Source of the DNA: Acrocarpospora catenulata
GTDB taxonomy: Bacteria > Actinomycetota > Actinomycetes > Streptosporangiales > Streptosporangiaceae
NCBI RefSeq assembly: GCF_018476525.1
Contig: NZ_JAHCST010000038.1
Coordinates: forward strand, 1-64,000
Direction of reading: 5' to 3'
DNA: 64,000 nt
Positions 44,742 to 53,990 of this stretch are shown here, in pieces (position 1 is the stretch's first letter; every line of letters begins with the position of its first letter). The position numbers were made by a program, and so were the translations under genes. Below the pieces are notes generated by a model. The model did no database searches, was not told where the DNA came from, and saw only the letters and a list, made by a program, of their open reading frames with translations.

Positions 44742-46037
44742 ATGATCATTAAGAAGTGGGCCACCGGCCTGGCCCTGGTCACCGCCGCCTCCCTCACCCT
44801 GACCGCCTGCGGCCGCGACGCCGGCGGCGACACCGCGAACGCCCCCTCCGCCCCCGCCGCCGCCATCGACGACAGCCCCGCCAAGGGCGAGATCACCGTC
44901 TGGGCGATGGGCGGCGAGGGCGACCAGCTGCCCAAGATCGGCGAAGCCTTCCAGCAGGCCAACCCCGAGGCCAAGGTGACCGTCACCGGCGTGCCCTGGG
45001 ACGACGCCCCCACCAAGATCTCGACCGCCATCGCCTCCGGCCAGACGCCCGACATCACCCTGCTCAACCCCGACGCGCTCGCCACGTTCGTGGCCGCCAA
45101 GGGCTTCGCCCCCGTGCCCGCCGGCCTGATCGACGAGTCGGGCTTCGACGCCAACGCCATCGCCGCCACCAAGATCGACGGCACGAGCTACGCGGTCCCC
45201 CTCTACGTCGACACCCGGACCCTCTTCTACCGCAAGGACCTCGCCGAGAAGGCCGGCGTCAGCGCCCCCAAGAGCTGGGACGAGCTGAATACCTTCGGCG
45301 CCGCGCTGAAGAAGGCCGGGGCCAAGGACGGGCTGCTGCTGGCCACCGGCGAGGCCGGTTTCACCCACCAGGTGCTCCTGCCGTACGTCTGGCAGGCCGG
45401 GGGCGCCCTGACCAACGCCGACCAGACCGAGTTCACCCTGAACACCCCGCAGGTGATCGAGGGTCTGGCCAAGTACCAGTCGCTGGTCAAGGACGGCGTG
45501 TCCAGCCAGACCGGGACCTACGAGCCGTGGGGCTCGGTCGAGGAGCGGCTGGCCCGCGGCGAGATCGGCTCGGTGGTGAACGGCTCCTGGCTGATCGGTC
45601 CGCTCAAGGAGTTGCTCGGCGACGAGTTCGACCAGAAGATCGGCATCGCCACGGTGCCCGCCGGACCCGGCGGCGGCGTGAGCTGGCTCAGCGGCGGCCA
45701 GCTTGCCGTCTTCGCCGACGCCAAGAACCCCGACGGCGCCTGGAAGTTCATCCGGTTCATCTCCACCCCCGAGCAGGCCGCGCACTTCAGCGAGTTGACC
45801 GCCGACCTGCCCGCGGTCACCGCCGCGTGGGGCGTGGCCGGACTGGACAAGGACCCCGCCGTGGCGGTCTTCAACGACCAGCTCAAGTCCACCGCCACCC
45901 CGCCGGTCATCCCGACCTGGGCACAGCTCTCCTCGATCATCGACGGGTACGGCGAGCGGCTGGCCCGGGGCACCGTCACCCCGCAGGACGCGGCGGCGGG
46001 CCTGCAGAAGGACATGTCGGCCGTCGGCCTCAAGTAA
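44742..46037 (+). CDS. Sugar ABC transporter solute-binding lipoprotein
   Basis: A 431-residue family 1 extracellular solute-binding protein. The lipoprotein signal ends SLTLTAC. The body shows EITVWAMGGEGDQLPKIGEA, GVPWDDAPTKISTAIASGQT, VPLYVDTRTLFYRKDLAEKA and a C-terminal helical bundle. ATG 44742 has GAAGGA eight bases upstream; ATG 44736 is too close to it. First gene of the operon with two permeases and a GH3 glucosidase, so the ligand is probably a beta-linked glucose oligosaccharide. Confidence 0.94.
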   Translation: MIIKKWATGLALVTAASLTLTACGRDAGGDTANAPSAPAAAIDDSPAKGEITVWAMGGEGDQLPKIGEAFQQANPEAKVTVTGVPWDDAPTKISTAIASGQTPDITLLNPDALATFVAAKGFAPVPAGLIDESGFDANAIAATKIDGTSYAVPLYVDTRTLFYRKDLAEKAGVSAPKSWDELNTFGAALKKAGAKDGLLLATGEAGFTHQVLLPYVWQAGGALTNADQTEFTLNTPQVIEGLAKYQSLVKDGVSSQTGTYEPWGSVEERLARGEIGSVVNGSWLIGPLKELLGDEFDQKIGIATVPAGPGGGVSWLSGGQLAVFADAKNPDGAWKFIRFISTPEQAAHFSELTADLPAVTAAWGVAGLDKDPAVAVFNDQLKSTATPPVIPTWAQLSSIIDGYGERLARGTVTPQDAAAGLQKDMSAVGLK

Positions 46038-46064
46038 CCCCCGCTGCCCAGGAGACGTACCGAA

Positions 46065-47009
46065 ATGAACCCCACCGCCAACGCGCCCGCGACGGCGGCC
46101 AGGCACGCCGTCCCGCACCGCCGCCGACGGCCCGCGTGGCGCCGGCGCCGCGCCCTGGCCGGCTGGCTGCTGGCGCTGCCGTTCACCGCGCTGTTCGCCG
46201 CCTTCATGATCGGGCCGCTCGGTGCCTCGCTGGCGCTGAGCTTCACCGACGCGACCAGCCGCGACCTGCGCACGCCGTTCGCGGTGGGGTTCGTCGGGCT
46301 GTCCAACTTCGCCGACCTGTTCACCGACGAGAAGTTCCTGCGGGCGGTCGGGAACACCCTCTACTTCGCCGGAGTCGGTGTGCCGCTCACCGTGGCCGTC
46401 GCGATGCTGATCGCGCTGGCCCTCAACAACGGCATCAACCGGTTCCGGGCGTTCTTCCGGGTCGGCTTCTACACGCCGGTGGTGACCAGCATCGTCGCCA
46501 TCGCCGTGGTCTGGAAGTACATCCTGGAGCCGGACGGCCTGCTCAACCAGGGCCTGGCCGCCCTGGGCGTGACCGGTCCCGACTGGCTGCACGACACCGC
46601 CTTCGCGATGCCGTCGCTGATCCTGATGGCGATGTGGCGGAACATGGGCACGCTGATGATCGTGTTCCTGGCCGGGCTCCAGGGCCTGCCCGCCGAGGTG
46701 TACGAGGCGGCCCGGATGGACGGCGCCGGGCCCTTCCAGCGCTTCCGCGACCTCACCCTGCCGCTGATGCGGCCCACCATCCTGCTCGGCTGCGTGCTGA
46801 TCAGCGTCTACTACTTCCAGTTCTTCGAGGAGGCGTTCGTGATGACCGGTGGCGGTCCGCTGGACAGCACGCTCTCGATCACCTACTTCACCTACAACCA
46901 GTTCGGCTACGGCGACTACGGGCACGCCTCCGCCGCCAGCTACATCCTGGCCGTCGCGATCGCCCTGGTGACGCTGGTGCAGTTCCGCGTCCTGCGCGCG
47001 AAGGACTAG
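46065..47009 (+). CDS. Sugar ABC transporter permease 1
   Basis: A 314-residue inner-membrane permease with six membrane segments. The EAA loop that contacts the ATPase is EVYEAARMDGAGPFQRFRDL. A basic N-terminus (HRRRRPAWRRRR) precedes TM1. It lies 27 bases after the binding-protein gene. Confidence 0.95.
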   Translation: MNPTANAPATAARHAVPHRRRRPAWRRRRALAGWLLALPFTALFAAFMIGPLGASLALSFTDATSRDLRTPFAVGFVGLSNFADLFTDEKFLRAVGNTLYFAGVGVPLTVAVAMLIALALNNGINRFRAFFRVGFYTPVVTSIVAIAVVWKYILEPDGLLNQGLAALGVTGPDWLHDTAFAMPSLILMAMWRNMGTLMIVFLAGLQGLPAEVYEAARMDGAGPFQRFRDLTLPLMRPTILLGCVLISVYYFQFFEEAFVMTGGGPLDSTLSITYFTYNQFGYGDYGHASAASYILAVAIALVTLVQFRVLRAKD

Positions 47010-47013
47010 AGCA

Positions 47014-47844
47014 TTGACCATCAGAAACACCCGGCACAGCCGGTGGTACCTCTACATCCCGCTGCTGATCGGCCTCGGCCTGACCGTGCTGCCGTTCGTG
47101 TGGATGGTCAGCGGCGCGTTCAAACCGCAGAGCGAGATCCTCTCCGGCGAGTTCACCCTGCTGCCGGAGAACGGCACGCTGCGCAACTTCGCCGACCTGT
47201 TCACCCGGGTGGACTTCGGCTCGTACTTCGTGAACAGCGTGCTCGTCGCGGTCGCCGTCGTCCTGGGCAACCTGATCTTCTGCTCCATGCTCGGGTACGC
47301 GCTGAGCAAGATCGAATTCCCCGGGCGGCGCGCCCTGTTCGCGGTGGTCATGACCATGCTCATGGTGCCCACCGTGGTCACCTTCGTCCCGCTGTTCGTC
47401 CTGGTCACCCGGATGGGCCTGGCCAACACCTACGGCGCGCTGATCCTGCCGTTCCTGGCCACCCCGCTCGGCGTCTTCATCATGCGGCAGTTCATCCGCG
47501 AGATCCCCGACTCGCTGATCGAGGCCGCCAGGCTGGACGGCGCCGGCGAGTTCCGGATCTTCTTCACCATCATCATTCCGCTCTCCGGCCCCGCCCTGGC
47601 CACCCTGGCCATCCTCCAGTTCCTGTCCTCCTGGAACGAGTTCCTCTGGCCGCTGGTCGCCGCGCAGACCGAGGACATGTACACGCTGCCGGTGGGCATC
47701 GCGCTGATCTCGGCCGGCGCCAACACCGTCAACTACGGTCTGCTGCTGGCCGGGGCCACCGTGATCGTGCTCCCCATCCTGGTGCTGTTCCTGTTCCTCC
47801 AGCGCTACTTCATCCAGGGCATCTCCACCACCGGCCTGAAATGA
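47014..47844 (+). CDS. Sugar ABC transporter permease 2
   Basis: A 276-residue second permease, started by TTG 47014 four bases after the first. Its EAA loop is SLIEAARLDGAGEFRIFFTI. It ends FIQGISTTGLK, the usual C-terminus of MalG-type permeases. No ATP-binding subunit is encoded in the operon; actinomycetes commonly share a MsiK-type ATPase from elsewhere. Confidence 0.95.
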   Translation: MTIRNTRHSRWYLYIPLLIGLGLTVLPFVWMVSGAFKPQSEILSGEFTLLPENGTLRNFADLFTRVDFGSYFVNSVLVAVAVVLGNLIFCSMLGYALSKIEFPGRRALFAVVMTMLMVPTVVTFVPLFVLVTRMGLANTYGALILPFLATPLGVFIMRQFIREIPDSLIEAARLDGAGEFRIFFTIIIPLSGPALATLAILQFLSSWNEFLWPLVAAQTEDMYTLPVGIALISAGANTVNYGLLLAGATVIVLPILVLFLFLQRYFIQGISTTGLK

Positions 47845-50321
47845 CGAAAGGCGAAACCCCCGCGATGTCCGCGAACCTGCACCGGCTCTGCGCCGAGCTC
47901 ACCCTGGTGGAGAAGGTCTCCCTGCTGACCGGGCGCGACTTCTGGTCCACCCGGGAGCTGGCCCGGATCGGCCTGCGTTCGATCGTCTTCTCCGACGGCC
48001 CGTCCGGGATCCGCGGCCAGGCCTGGGACGAGCGCGACCCGTCGGTGAACCTGCCCTCGCCCACCGCCCTCGCCGCCGCCTGGGACCGCGCCGTGGCCGG
48101 CAGCTACGGGGCGGTGCTGGCCGGGGAGGCACAGCGCAAGGGCGTGGACGTGGTACTCGGCCCGACCATCAACATGCACCGCACCCCCGGCGGGGGCCGG
48201 CACTTCGAGGCGTTCAGCGAGGACCCGGTGCTCACCGCCGAACTGGCCGCCGCCTACACCGAGGGCATCCAACAGCACGGCATCGGTGCCACCCCCAAGC
48301 ACTACCTGTGCAACGACTTCGAGACCGAGCGCTACACCGTGGACGTCCGGGTGTCCGAACGCGCCCTGCGCGAGGTCTACCTGGCGGCCTTCGAGGGCGC
48401 CGTCAGGCAGGCCGGCGCCTGGCTGGTGATGAGCGCCTACAACGCGGTCAACGGCGCCACCTCCAGCGAGAACCCGTTGCTGGAGACACCGCTCAACGAC
48501 GAGTGGGGGTTCGACGGGGTCGTCATCGGCGACTGGACCGGCGTACGCAGCCTGAACAGCGCCCGGTACCCCCAGGACCTGGTCATGCCAGGACCGGACG
48601 GCCCCTGGGGGGAGGCTCTGGTGAAGGCGGTGGAGGCCGGGGAGATCGACGAGGCGGTGGTCGACCGCAAGGTGGTCCGCCTGCTGCGCCTGGCGGCCCG
48701 GCTCGGCAAGCTGGACGGCAGCCCGCTCGCCGTCCCCAGAACCACCCCTGACCTGGACCCGGTGCGGTTCGCCAGGGAGGCCGCCGCCGAGGGCGCGGTG
48801 CTGCTGGAGAACCGGGGCGTGCTGCCGATCGACCCATCCGGGGTGCGCCGGGTGCTCGTCGTCGGGCACGGCGCCGCCCACCCCCGCACCCAGGGCGGCG
48901 GCAGCGCGACCGTGGTCCCCGCCCACGTGGTCACCCCGCTGGACGGCATCCGGGCGGCCTTCCCCGCCGCCCAGGTCACCTACCGGCCGGGGCCGCTGGT
49001 CGAGAACGGGCTCACCCATCTCGCGCCCGGCCGGATGACCAACCCCGCCACCGGCGAGCCCGGCGCGCGGGTGCGCTTCCTGGACGCCCACGGCTCCGTC
49101 ATCCACACCGAGGAGCGCCGCTCCAGCGACCTGGTCTGGTTCGGCGGCGACGCCCCCATCGAACGCGCCGCCACCGTGGAGGTCAGCACCCGCTACCTGC
49201 CGGAGACCGGCGGCGAGATACGGCTCGGCGTCAGCACCCTCGGCCTGCTCCAGGTCACCGCCGACGGCCAGGTGGTCGGCGAGCGCCACATCGAACCGGT
49301 CGGCACCGACCTCGGCGCCGCCCTGCTCGCCGCCCCCGTGGAAGCCTTCCCGTTCGCCGTACACCAGGACCGGCCGGTCGACCTCAAGCTGACGCTCGCC
49401 CCGCGCCGGGCCGACGCGGGCCTGCGCAACGCGCTCGGCTTCCGGATCGGCCTGCTCCCACCCGAGATCGACGATGAGCGGCTGATCGCCGAAGCCGTCG
49501 CCGACGCCCGAGACGCCGACCTGGTCGTGGTCGTCGTCGGCAGCAACAAGGAGTTGGAGGCCGAAGGCGCGGACCGCCACACCCTCGCCTTGCCCGGCCG
49601 CCAGGACGACCTGGTCGCCGCGCTCGCCCAGGCCAACCCGGCCACCGTCGCCGTGGTCAACTGCGGCGCCCCCATGCTGCTGCCGTGGGCCCGCGACGTG
49701 GGCGCCGTGCTCCAGGTCTGGTTCGGCGGCCAGGAGATCGGCGGCGCCGTCGGCGACCTGCTCACCGGTGCCGCCGAACCCGGCGGGCGGCTGCCCACCA
49801 CCTGGCCCGCCGACGAGGCCCAGGTGCCCATCCTCCGGATCGAGCCGGTGGCCGGCCAGGTCCACTACGACGAGGGCGTCCACGTCGGCTACCGTAACTG
49901 GCTCCGCCTCGGCCGCACCCCCGCCTACCCCTTCGGCCACGGGCTCGGCTACACCACGTGGGCCCTGGAGGACCTCCGCGCCCCCGCCGCCGTCGACCCC
50001 GCCGCCGTCGACCCCGCCACCGACGACACCTTCACCGTCCGGGTCCGGATCCGCAACACCGGCGACCGGGCGGGCAAGCAGGTCATCCAGTTGTACTGCG
50101 CCCGCGCCGAAACCGCGATCGAGCGCCCGGTGACCTGGCTCGCCGGTTTCGCTACTGTACGACTGGCTGCGGGCGCGACCGGCGAGGCCGAGATGCGCAT
50201 CCCCGTCCGGGCCTTCGCCCACTGGGACGGGGGGTGGGCGTACGAGCCGGGGGACTTCACCCTCACGGCCGGGTTCTCCTCCGCCCACCGTCCGCTGACC
50301 GCCACCGTCCGCGTCGGCTGA
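47841..50321 (+). CDS. GH3 beta-glucosidase with PA14-like insert
   Basis: An intracellular glycoside hydrolase of about 826 residues with no signal peptide. The N-terminal barrel has FSDGPSGIRGQAWDERDPS, GPTINMHRTPGGGRHFEAF and the nucleophile aspartate in GVVIGDWTGV. The second domain has GAVLLENRGVLP. A PA14-like insert follows (VRFLDAHGSVIHTEERR through LLQVTADGQVV), and a fibronectin III-like C-terminus has RNTGDRAGKQVIQLY. ATG 47841 overlaps the permease stop (ATGA); ATG 47865 is an alternative that loses eight residues. It hydrolyses the imported beta-glucoside. Confidence 0.93.
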   Translation: MTKGETPAMSANLHRLCAELTLVEKVSLLTGRDFWSTRELARIGLRSIVFSDGPSGIRGQAWDERDPSVNLPSPTALAAAWDRAVAGSYGAVLAGEAQRKGVDVVLGPTINMHRTPGGGRHFEAFSEDPVLTAELAAAYTEGIQQHGIGATPKHYLCNDFETERYTVDVRVSERALREVYLAAFEGAVRQAGAWLVMSAYNAVNGATSSENPLLETPLNDEWGFDGVVIGDWTGVRSLNSARYPQDLVMPGPDGPWGEALVKAVEAGEIDEAVVDRKVVRLLRLAARLGKLDGSPLAVPRTTPDLDPVRFAREAAAEGAVLLENRGVLPIDPSGVRRVLVVGHGAAHPRTQGGGSATVVPAHVVTPLDGIRAAFPAAQVTYRPGPLVENGLTHLAPGRMTNPATGEPGARVRFLDAHGSVIHTEERRSSDLVWFGGDAPIERAATVEVSTRYLPETGGEIRLGVSTLGLLQVTADGQVVGERHIEPVGTDLGAALLAAPVEAFPFAVHQDRPVDLKLTLAPRRADAGLRNALGFRIGLLPPEIDDERLIAEAVADARDADLVVVVVGSNKELEAEGADRHTLALPGRQDDLVAALAQANPATVAVVNCGAPMLLPWARDVGAVLQVWFGGQEIGGAVGDLLTGAAEPGGRLPTTWPADEAQVPILRIEPVAGQVHYDEGVHVGYRNWLRLGRTPAYPFGHGLGYTTWALEDLRAPAAVDPAAVDPATDDTFTVRVRIRNTGDRAGKQVIQLYCARAETAIERPVTWLAGFATVRLAAGATGEAEMRIPVRAFAHWDGGWAYEPGDFTLTAGFSSAHRPLTATVRVG

Positions 50322-50356
50322 CCGGCGGTCCCGGGATGCGCGGCAGGAGGACACGA

Positions 50357-51535
50357 GTGGCGGCACTTGACCCGAAGGCGATGCGGCAGGCCAACGCGGA
50401 AACCGTGCTGGGCACCCTCTACGAGCACTCGGTCGTCTCGCTGGCCCAGCTCACCGCCCGTACCGGACTGTCCAGGCGGACCGTCGAACTCATCCTCACC
50501 GACCTCGACGACCGGGACTGGATCCAGACCCACCCGCCCGACCCGCAGGCCAACGGCCGGGGCCGCCCCGCCCGGCTCTTCTCGTTCCGCGACGACGCCG
50601 GCATGGTTCTCGGCGTGGACATCGCGCACGGCCACTGCGCCGCCGCCGTCGCCGACCTGCGTGGCGTCGAACTCGCCCGGCGGGTGCTCCCCGTCCGCGG
50701 CGAACCCGGCCGGGCCGAACGCCTGGACCTGGCCCGGGAGGCCATCGCGCAGGCTCTCGGGGCGGTCGGCCTCAGCCCCGGCCAGATCGGCGCGGTCGGT
50801 GTGGCCACCCCCGGCAACGTGGACGACCGGGGCATGGTGGCCGTCCGCCTGTCCATGCGCGACTGGATGGGCGTCCGGCTCGGCGCGGAGTTCGCCGCCG
50901 ACTTCAGCTGTCCCATCCACGTCGAGAACGACGCCAAGCTGGCCGCGCTGGCCGAACTCCGCGAAGGCGCCACCCCCGGCGCCGACCACATGCTCTGGCT
51001 GATGCTCGAGGGCCGCCACAACGGCCTCGGCATCGTCGTCAACGGCACCCCCTTCCGCGGTGTCGACGGCGCGGCCGGAGAGATCTTCTGGGCCAAGGCA
51101 CTCGGCCTGGACGACCTCAGGACCTCCCCGCTGATCGGCCTCGGCCGCCTTCAGCCGGAATCCCGGCGCGCCGAGGCCGCCGCCCTGCTGGCCCGCGCCC
51201 ACACCGGCGACCCCGCCGCCCTCGCCGAGGTGCACCGCTTCGCCGCCATCCTCGCCCGCGCCCTGTCCACGCTCAGCTGGACGCTGGCCCCCCGTCACAT
51301 CGTCCTGGGAGGTTCCCTCACCTGGGCCTTCGGCGACCTGCTCACCACCACCGTCAAATCCCTGCTGACCGACGCGCCTCCGTTCGTCACCGTCCATCGC
51401 TCCGCCCTCGGCGACTCGGCCGTCCTCCGCGGCACCATCCGCACCGCCCTGGACCACTTCGACTGGACGACCACGACACCGGTCCGCTTAGCCCGGCAGG
51501 AAGGTGTCCGCGCCCATGCAGACGAAGCCGGCTGA
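50357..51535 (+). CDS. ROK-family transcriptional repressor
   Basis: A 392-residue sugar-responsive repressor. The N-terminal winged helix (LYEHSVVSLAQLTARTGLSR, RTVELILTDLDDRDW) is followed by a ROK fold (VLGVDIAHGHCAAAVADLRG, VGVATPGNVDDRG, DGAAGEIFW). The zinc motif CxCGxxGC of ROK sugar kinases is missing, which supports a regulator over an enzyme. GTG 50357 follows AGGAGG at ideal spacing. It is the last gene of the sugar operon and probably represses it until the glucoside binds. Its 3' end overlaps the convergent CHAT gene by 48 bases. Confidence 0.92.
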   Translation: MAALDPKAMRQANAETVLGTLYEHSVVSLAQLTARTGLSRRTVELILTDLDDRDWIQTHPPDPQANGRGRPARLFSFRDDAGMVLGVDIAHGHCAAAVADLRGVELARRVLPVRGEPGRAERLDLAREAIAQALGAVGLSPGQIGAVGVATPGNVDDRGMVAVRLSMRDWMGVRLGAEFAADFSCPIHVENDAKLAALAELREGATPGADHMLWLMLEGRHNGLGIVVNGTPFRGVDGAAGEIFWAKALGLDDLRTSPLIGLGRLQPESRRAEAAALLARAHTGDPAALAEVHRFAAILARALSTLSWTLAPRHIVLGGSLTWAFGDLLTTTVKSLLTDAPPFVTVHRSALGDSAVLRGTIRTALDHFDWTTTTPVRLARQEGVRAHADEAG

Positions 51536-53887
51536 GGCGGTGCGATGGTCGGCCTGGGTCTGGGCGAGGGCGGCGGCCGCCGAGAGGCCGGACAGGAGGA
51601 GGCGGTGCAGGGTGACCATCATGGCGGCGGTCGCCGCGTCGGGGACCGACACCACGGGAGCGATGATCGTCCGGGTGCCGAGGCTGAGGAAGGTGGCGCT
51701 CAGGCCGAGCAGTTCGTCGCCCGTGCGCACCACTGAGCGGCCGCTGTCGCAGGCGGCCAGCACGACCATGCGGGGCGCGTGACGCAGGCCCTCCAGGTCG
51801 TAGATGGTGAGCGGGCCGTCGGCCAGCCGGAGCGAGGAGAACAGCGGGTTGCTGCCGTGCAGGCGCCCGTGCGCCGCCAGGTGGGCCAGGCGGGCACCGT
51901 CCAGGGCGGAGAGCACCCGGGCGGCGGTGGCGCGGGGACCGGTCAGCGGGCGGTCGCCGAGCTGACCGGCCAGCGGGCCGAGCAGGATGGCGTCCAGCCT
52001 GCCGGTGGCGTCGGTGAGCATCGCCTCGGCCGCCGCCCGGCTGGCGGCGGGCGCGCGGCTGTTGAGGCGGCGCAGCGCGAACGGAATGCGATCGATCAGA
52101 TCGCCGACCGGGGTCAGCGGCGCGAGCGGCGTCGTACGCAGGCGGCCGTCCACCAGCGTCACCGCGTGCAGGTGGTTCTCCACCTGGAAGTACTCGACCA
52201 GCGCCTGGCCGTCCAGCGCCTCGCGCAGGGCCGCGACCGGGACGGGCGCGGCGGGACGGGCGGCGGCCCCGGACGGGGGCAGGCGGCGGGAGAGGTCGCG
52301 CACCTGGCGTTCCAGGGCGATCTGCCGCTCGACCAGCGGCCCGCGCGCGGCGCCCGCCTTGTTGAGGCGGCTCATGGTGGTACGCAGCTCGGCGAGCGCC
52401 GCGGTCAGCGCGGGATCCTCCGGCGCCCGGGCCGGGCGGATCATCAGGTGGCTGGCCCGGCCCTGCTCGGCCCAGTGGAAGACCCGCTCGGGCCGCCCCC
52501 GCCGTACGGCCATGCGCAGGCCGAGCGCGGTCAGCTCGGCCCGGTACTGGAAGCCGTACCCGCGCAGGTCGGTGGCGGTCAGGGTGGCCCGGTGCTCGTC
52601 CAGGATCCGCAGGCCGGACCGTACGGCCGCGTACGCGCCGCGCGGGTTGCCCCGCTCGCCCCGGAGCAGCGCCTCGGCGTGCCAGCCCCGGCTGCGCAAC
52701 AGGGCGGGCCCCCGCAGCCGGGCCGTGGCGGCGCCCTCCAGCTGGCGGCGGCCCCGGTCGCCGTGACCGCGCGCGAACGCCAGCCGGGCGGCCAGCAGCC
52801 GCGCCTCCACCTCCCCGTGCGGCCAGCCCGCCGCCGCGAGCCGGTCGGCGCTCCGTTCGAGCGCGCCCAGCAGGCCGCGGCCGTCCGGCTCCTGGAAGGT
52901 CCGCGACCGTAACACCGCGAACTTCGCCAGAGCCGACCATTCGGGGCGGCGCTGGCGGGCCAGTTCCGCCACCGCCCTACGGCCCTCCGCGAGCGCGCGC
53001 TCGTGGTCGCCCTGAAGGGTGGCGGTGCGGGCCAGCAGGAGCCGTACCTCGGAAAGGCCGATCATCCGGTCCCGGCGGCGCAGCTCCTCGACGGACTGCT
53101 CGGCGGCGGCCCTGGCCTCGGTGACCAGGCCCGCCGAGAGCAGCAACTCCGCGCGGTCGTGCAGCAGCCACCCCAGCTGGTGCGTGCCCAGCGCGCGGAA
53201 GCGCTCCTCGGCGGCGTCGAAGTGGCCGAGCGCGGTGGGCACGTCCCCGCGCTGGGCGCTCACCCAGCCGAGGTTGAGCCGGACGACGGCCAGCGACAGG
53301 TCCAGGCCGAGCGCCTCGCAGAGCGCCTGCGCCTCCCGCAGGTCGGCCTCGGCGGCGGCGAACCGGTGCTGGTAGCCGTACACGATGGCGCGGTTGGACA
53401 GCACGCGCTGCAGCCAGACGTGGTCGCCCGCGCGGCGCAGCGCGGGGATGACGACCCGGTAGACGGCCAGCGCGTCCTCCCGGCGCCCCAGGTGGTTGTA
53501 GACGGCGGCGCGCTGGGCCTCGCCCCGCGCCCTGGCGGCGCCGTGCAGGTCGGGCAGGGCGGCCTCGATCTCGCGCAGCGCGACCTGGGAGCGCCCGCGC
53601 AGGCTGAGCACGAAGGCCAGCCGGATGCGCGCCTCGGCGGCCAGCGCGGGGGAGTGGGCCCGGCGGGCCAGCGCCATCGCGGCGCGCTGGTGGGCGGCGG
53701 CGGTGCGCAGGTCGTCGAGGTGGTGGGCGGCCACGCCCAGGGCGCGCTCCACGACCGAGAGCAGAGCCAGATCCCCCCGCTCCCGGGCGGCGGCGCTCAC
53801 CTCGGCCGCGGTCCCGGTCAGGCGGGCGGGGTCGTCCTCCGCGAGGCGTAACAGCTCATCGCCGAGATCGAGGGCCGTCGTCTCCAC
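51488..53887 (-). CDS. TPR-CHAT caspase-like protease
   Basis: A 799-residue protein. Residues ~30-460 are repeated helical hairpins of TPR type (for example AEAQ-like ALCEALGLDLSLAVVRLNLG and DVPTALGHFDAAEERFRALG). The C-terminal third is a CHAT domain, a separase/caspase-fold cysteine protease. The catalytic pair is visible as His673 in AHLAAHGRLHGS and Cys713 in VVLAACDSG, followed by GDELLGLSATFLSLGTRTII. There is no signal peptide, so it acts in the cytoplasm. In known systems the TPR part is the regulatory or target-binding surface. It is divergent, by 103 bases, from an operon with a subtilisin, an ECF sigma factor and a beta-rich protein, which suggests one proteolytic signalling module. 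It starts at GTG 53887. Confidence 0.9.
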   Translation of the reverse strand: METTALDLGDELLRLAEDDPARLTGTAAEVSAAARERGDLALLSVVERALGVAAHHLDDLRTAAAHQRAAMALARRAHSPALAAEARIRLAFVLSLRGRSQVALREIEAALPDLHGAARARGEAQRAAVYNHLGRREDALAVYRVVIPALRRAGDHVWLQRVLSNRAIVYGYQHRFAAAEADLREAQALCEALGLDLSLAVVRLNLGWVSAQRGDVPTALGHFDAAEERFRALGTHQLGWLLHDRAELLLSAGLVTEARAAAEQSVEELRRRDRMIGLSEVRLLLARTATLQGDHERALAEGRRAVAELARQRRPEWSALAKFAVLRSRTFQEPDGRGLLGALERSADRLAAAGWPHGEVEARLLAARLAFARGHGDRGRRQLEGAATARLRGPALLRSRGWHAEALLRGERGNPRGAYAAVRSGLRILDEHRATLTATDLRGYGFQYRAELTALGLRMAVRRGRPERVFHWAEQGRASHLMIRPARAPEDPALTAALAELRTTMSRLNKAGAARGPLVERQIALERQVRDLSRRLPPSGAAARPAAPVPVAALREALDGQALVEYFQVENHLHAVTLVDGRLRTTPLAPLTPVGDLIDRIPFALRRLNSRAPAASRAAAEAMLTDATGRLDAILLGPLAGQLGDRPLTGPRATAARVLSALDGARLAHLAAHGRLHGSNPLFSSLRLADGPLTIYDLEGLRHAPRMVVLAACDSGRSVVRTGDELLGLSATFLSLGTRTIIAPVVSVPDAATAAMMVTLHRLLLSGLSAAAALAQTQADHRTASAGFVCMGADTFLPG

Positions 53888-53990
53888 TTCCCGAAGTGTG
53901 CCCGAGGATCTTGGGGCTGTGATGTATCAGGCGGGCGACATCCCGCTCTGTTCCGGGTGACGCACATCTTCTTCCGGACTGGAGAGCCCG

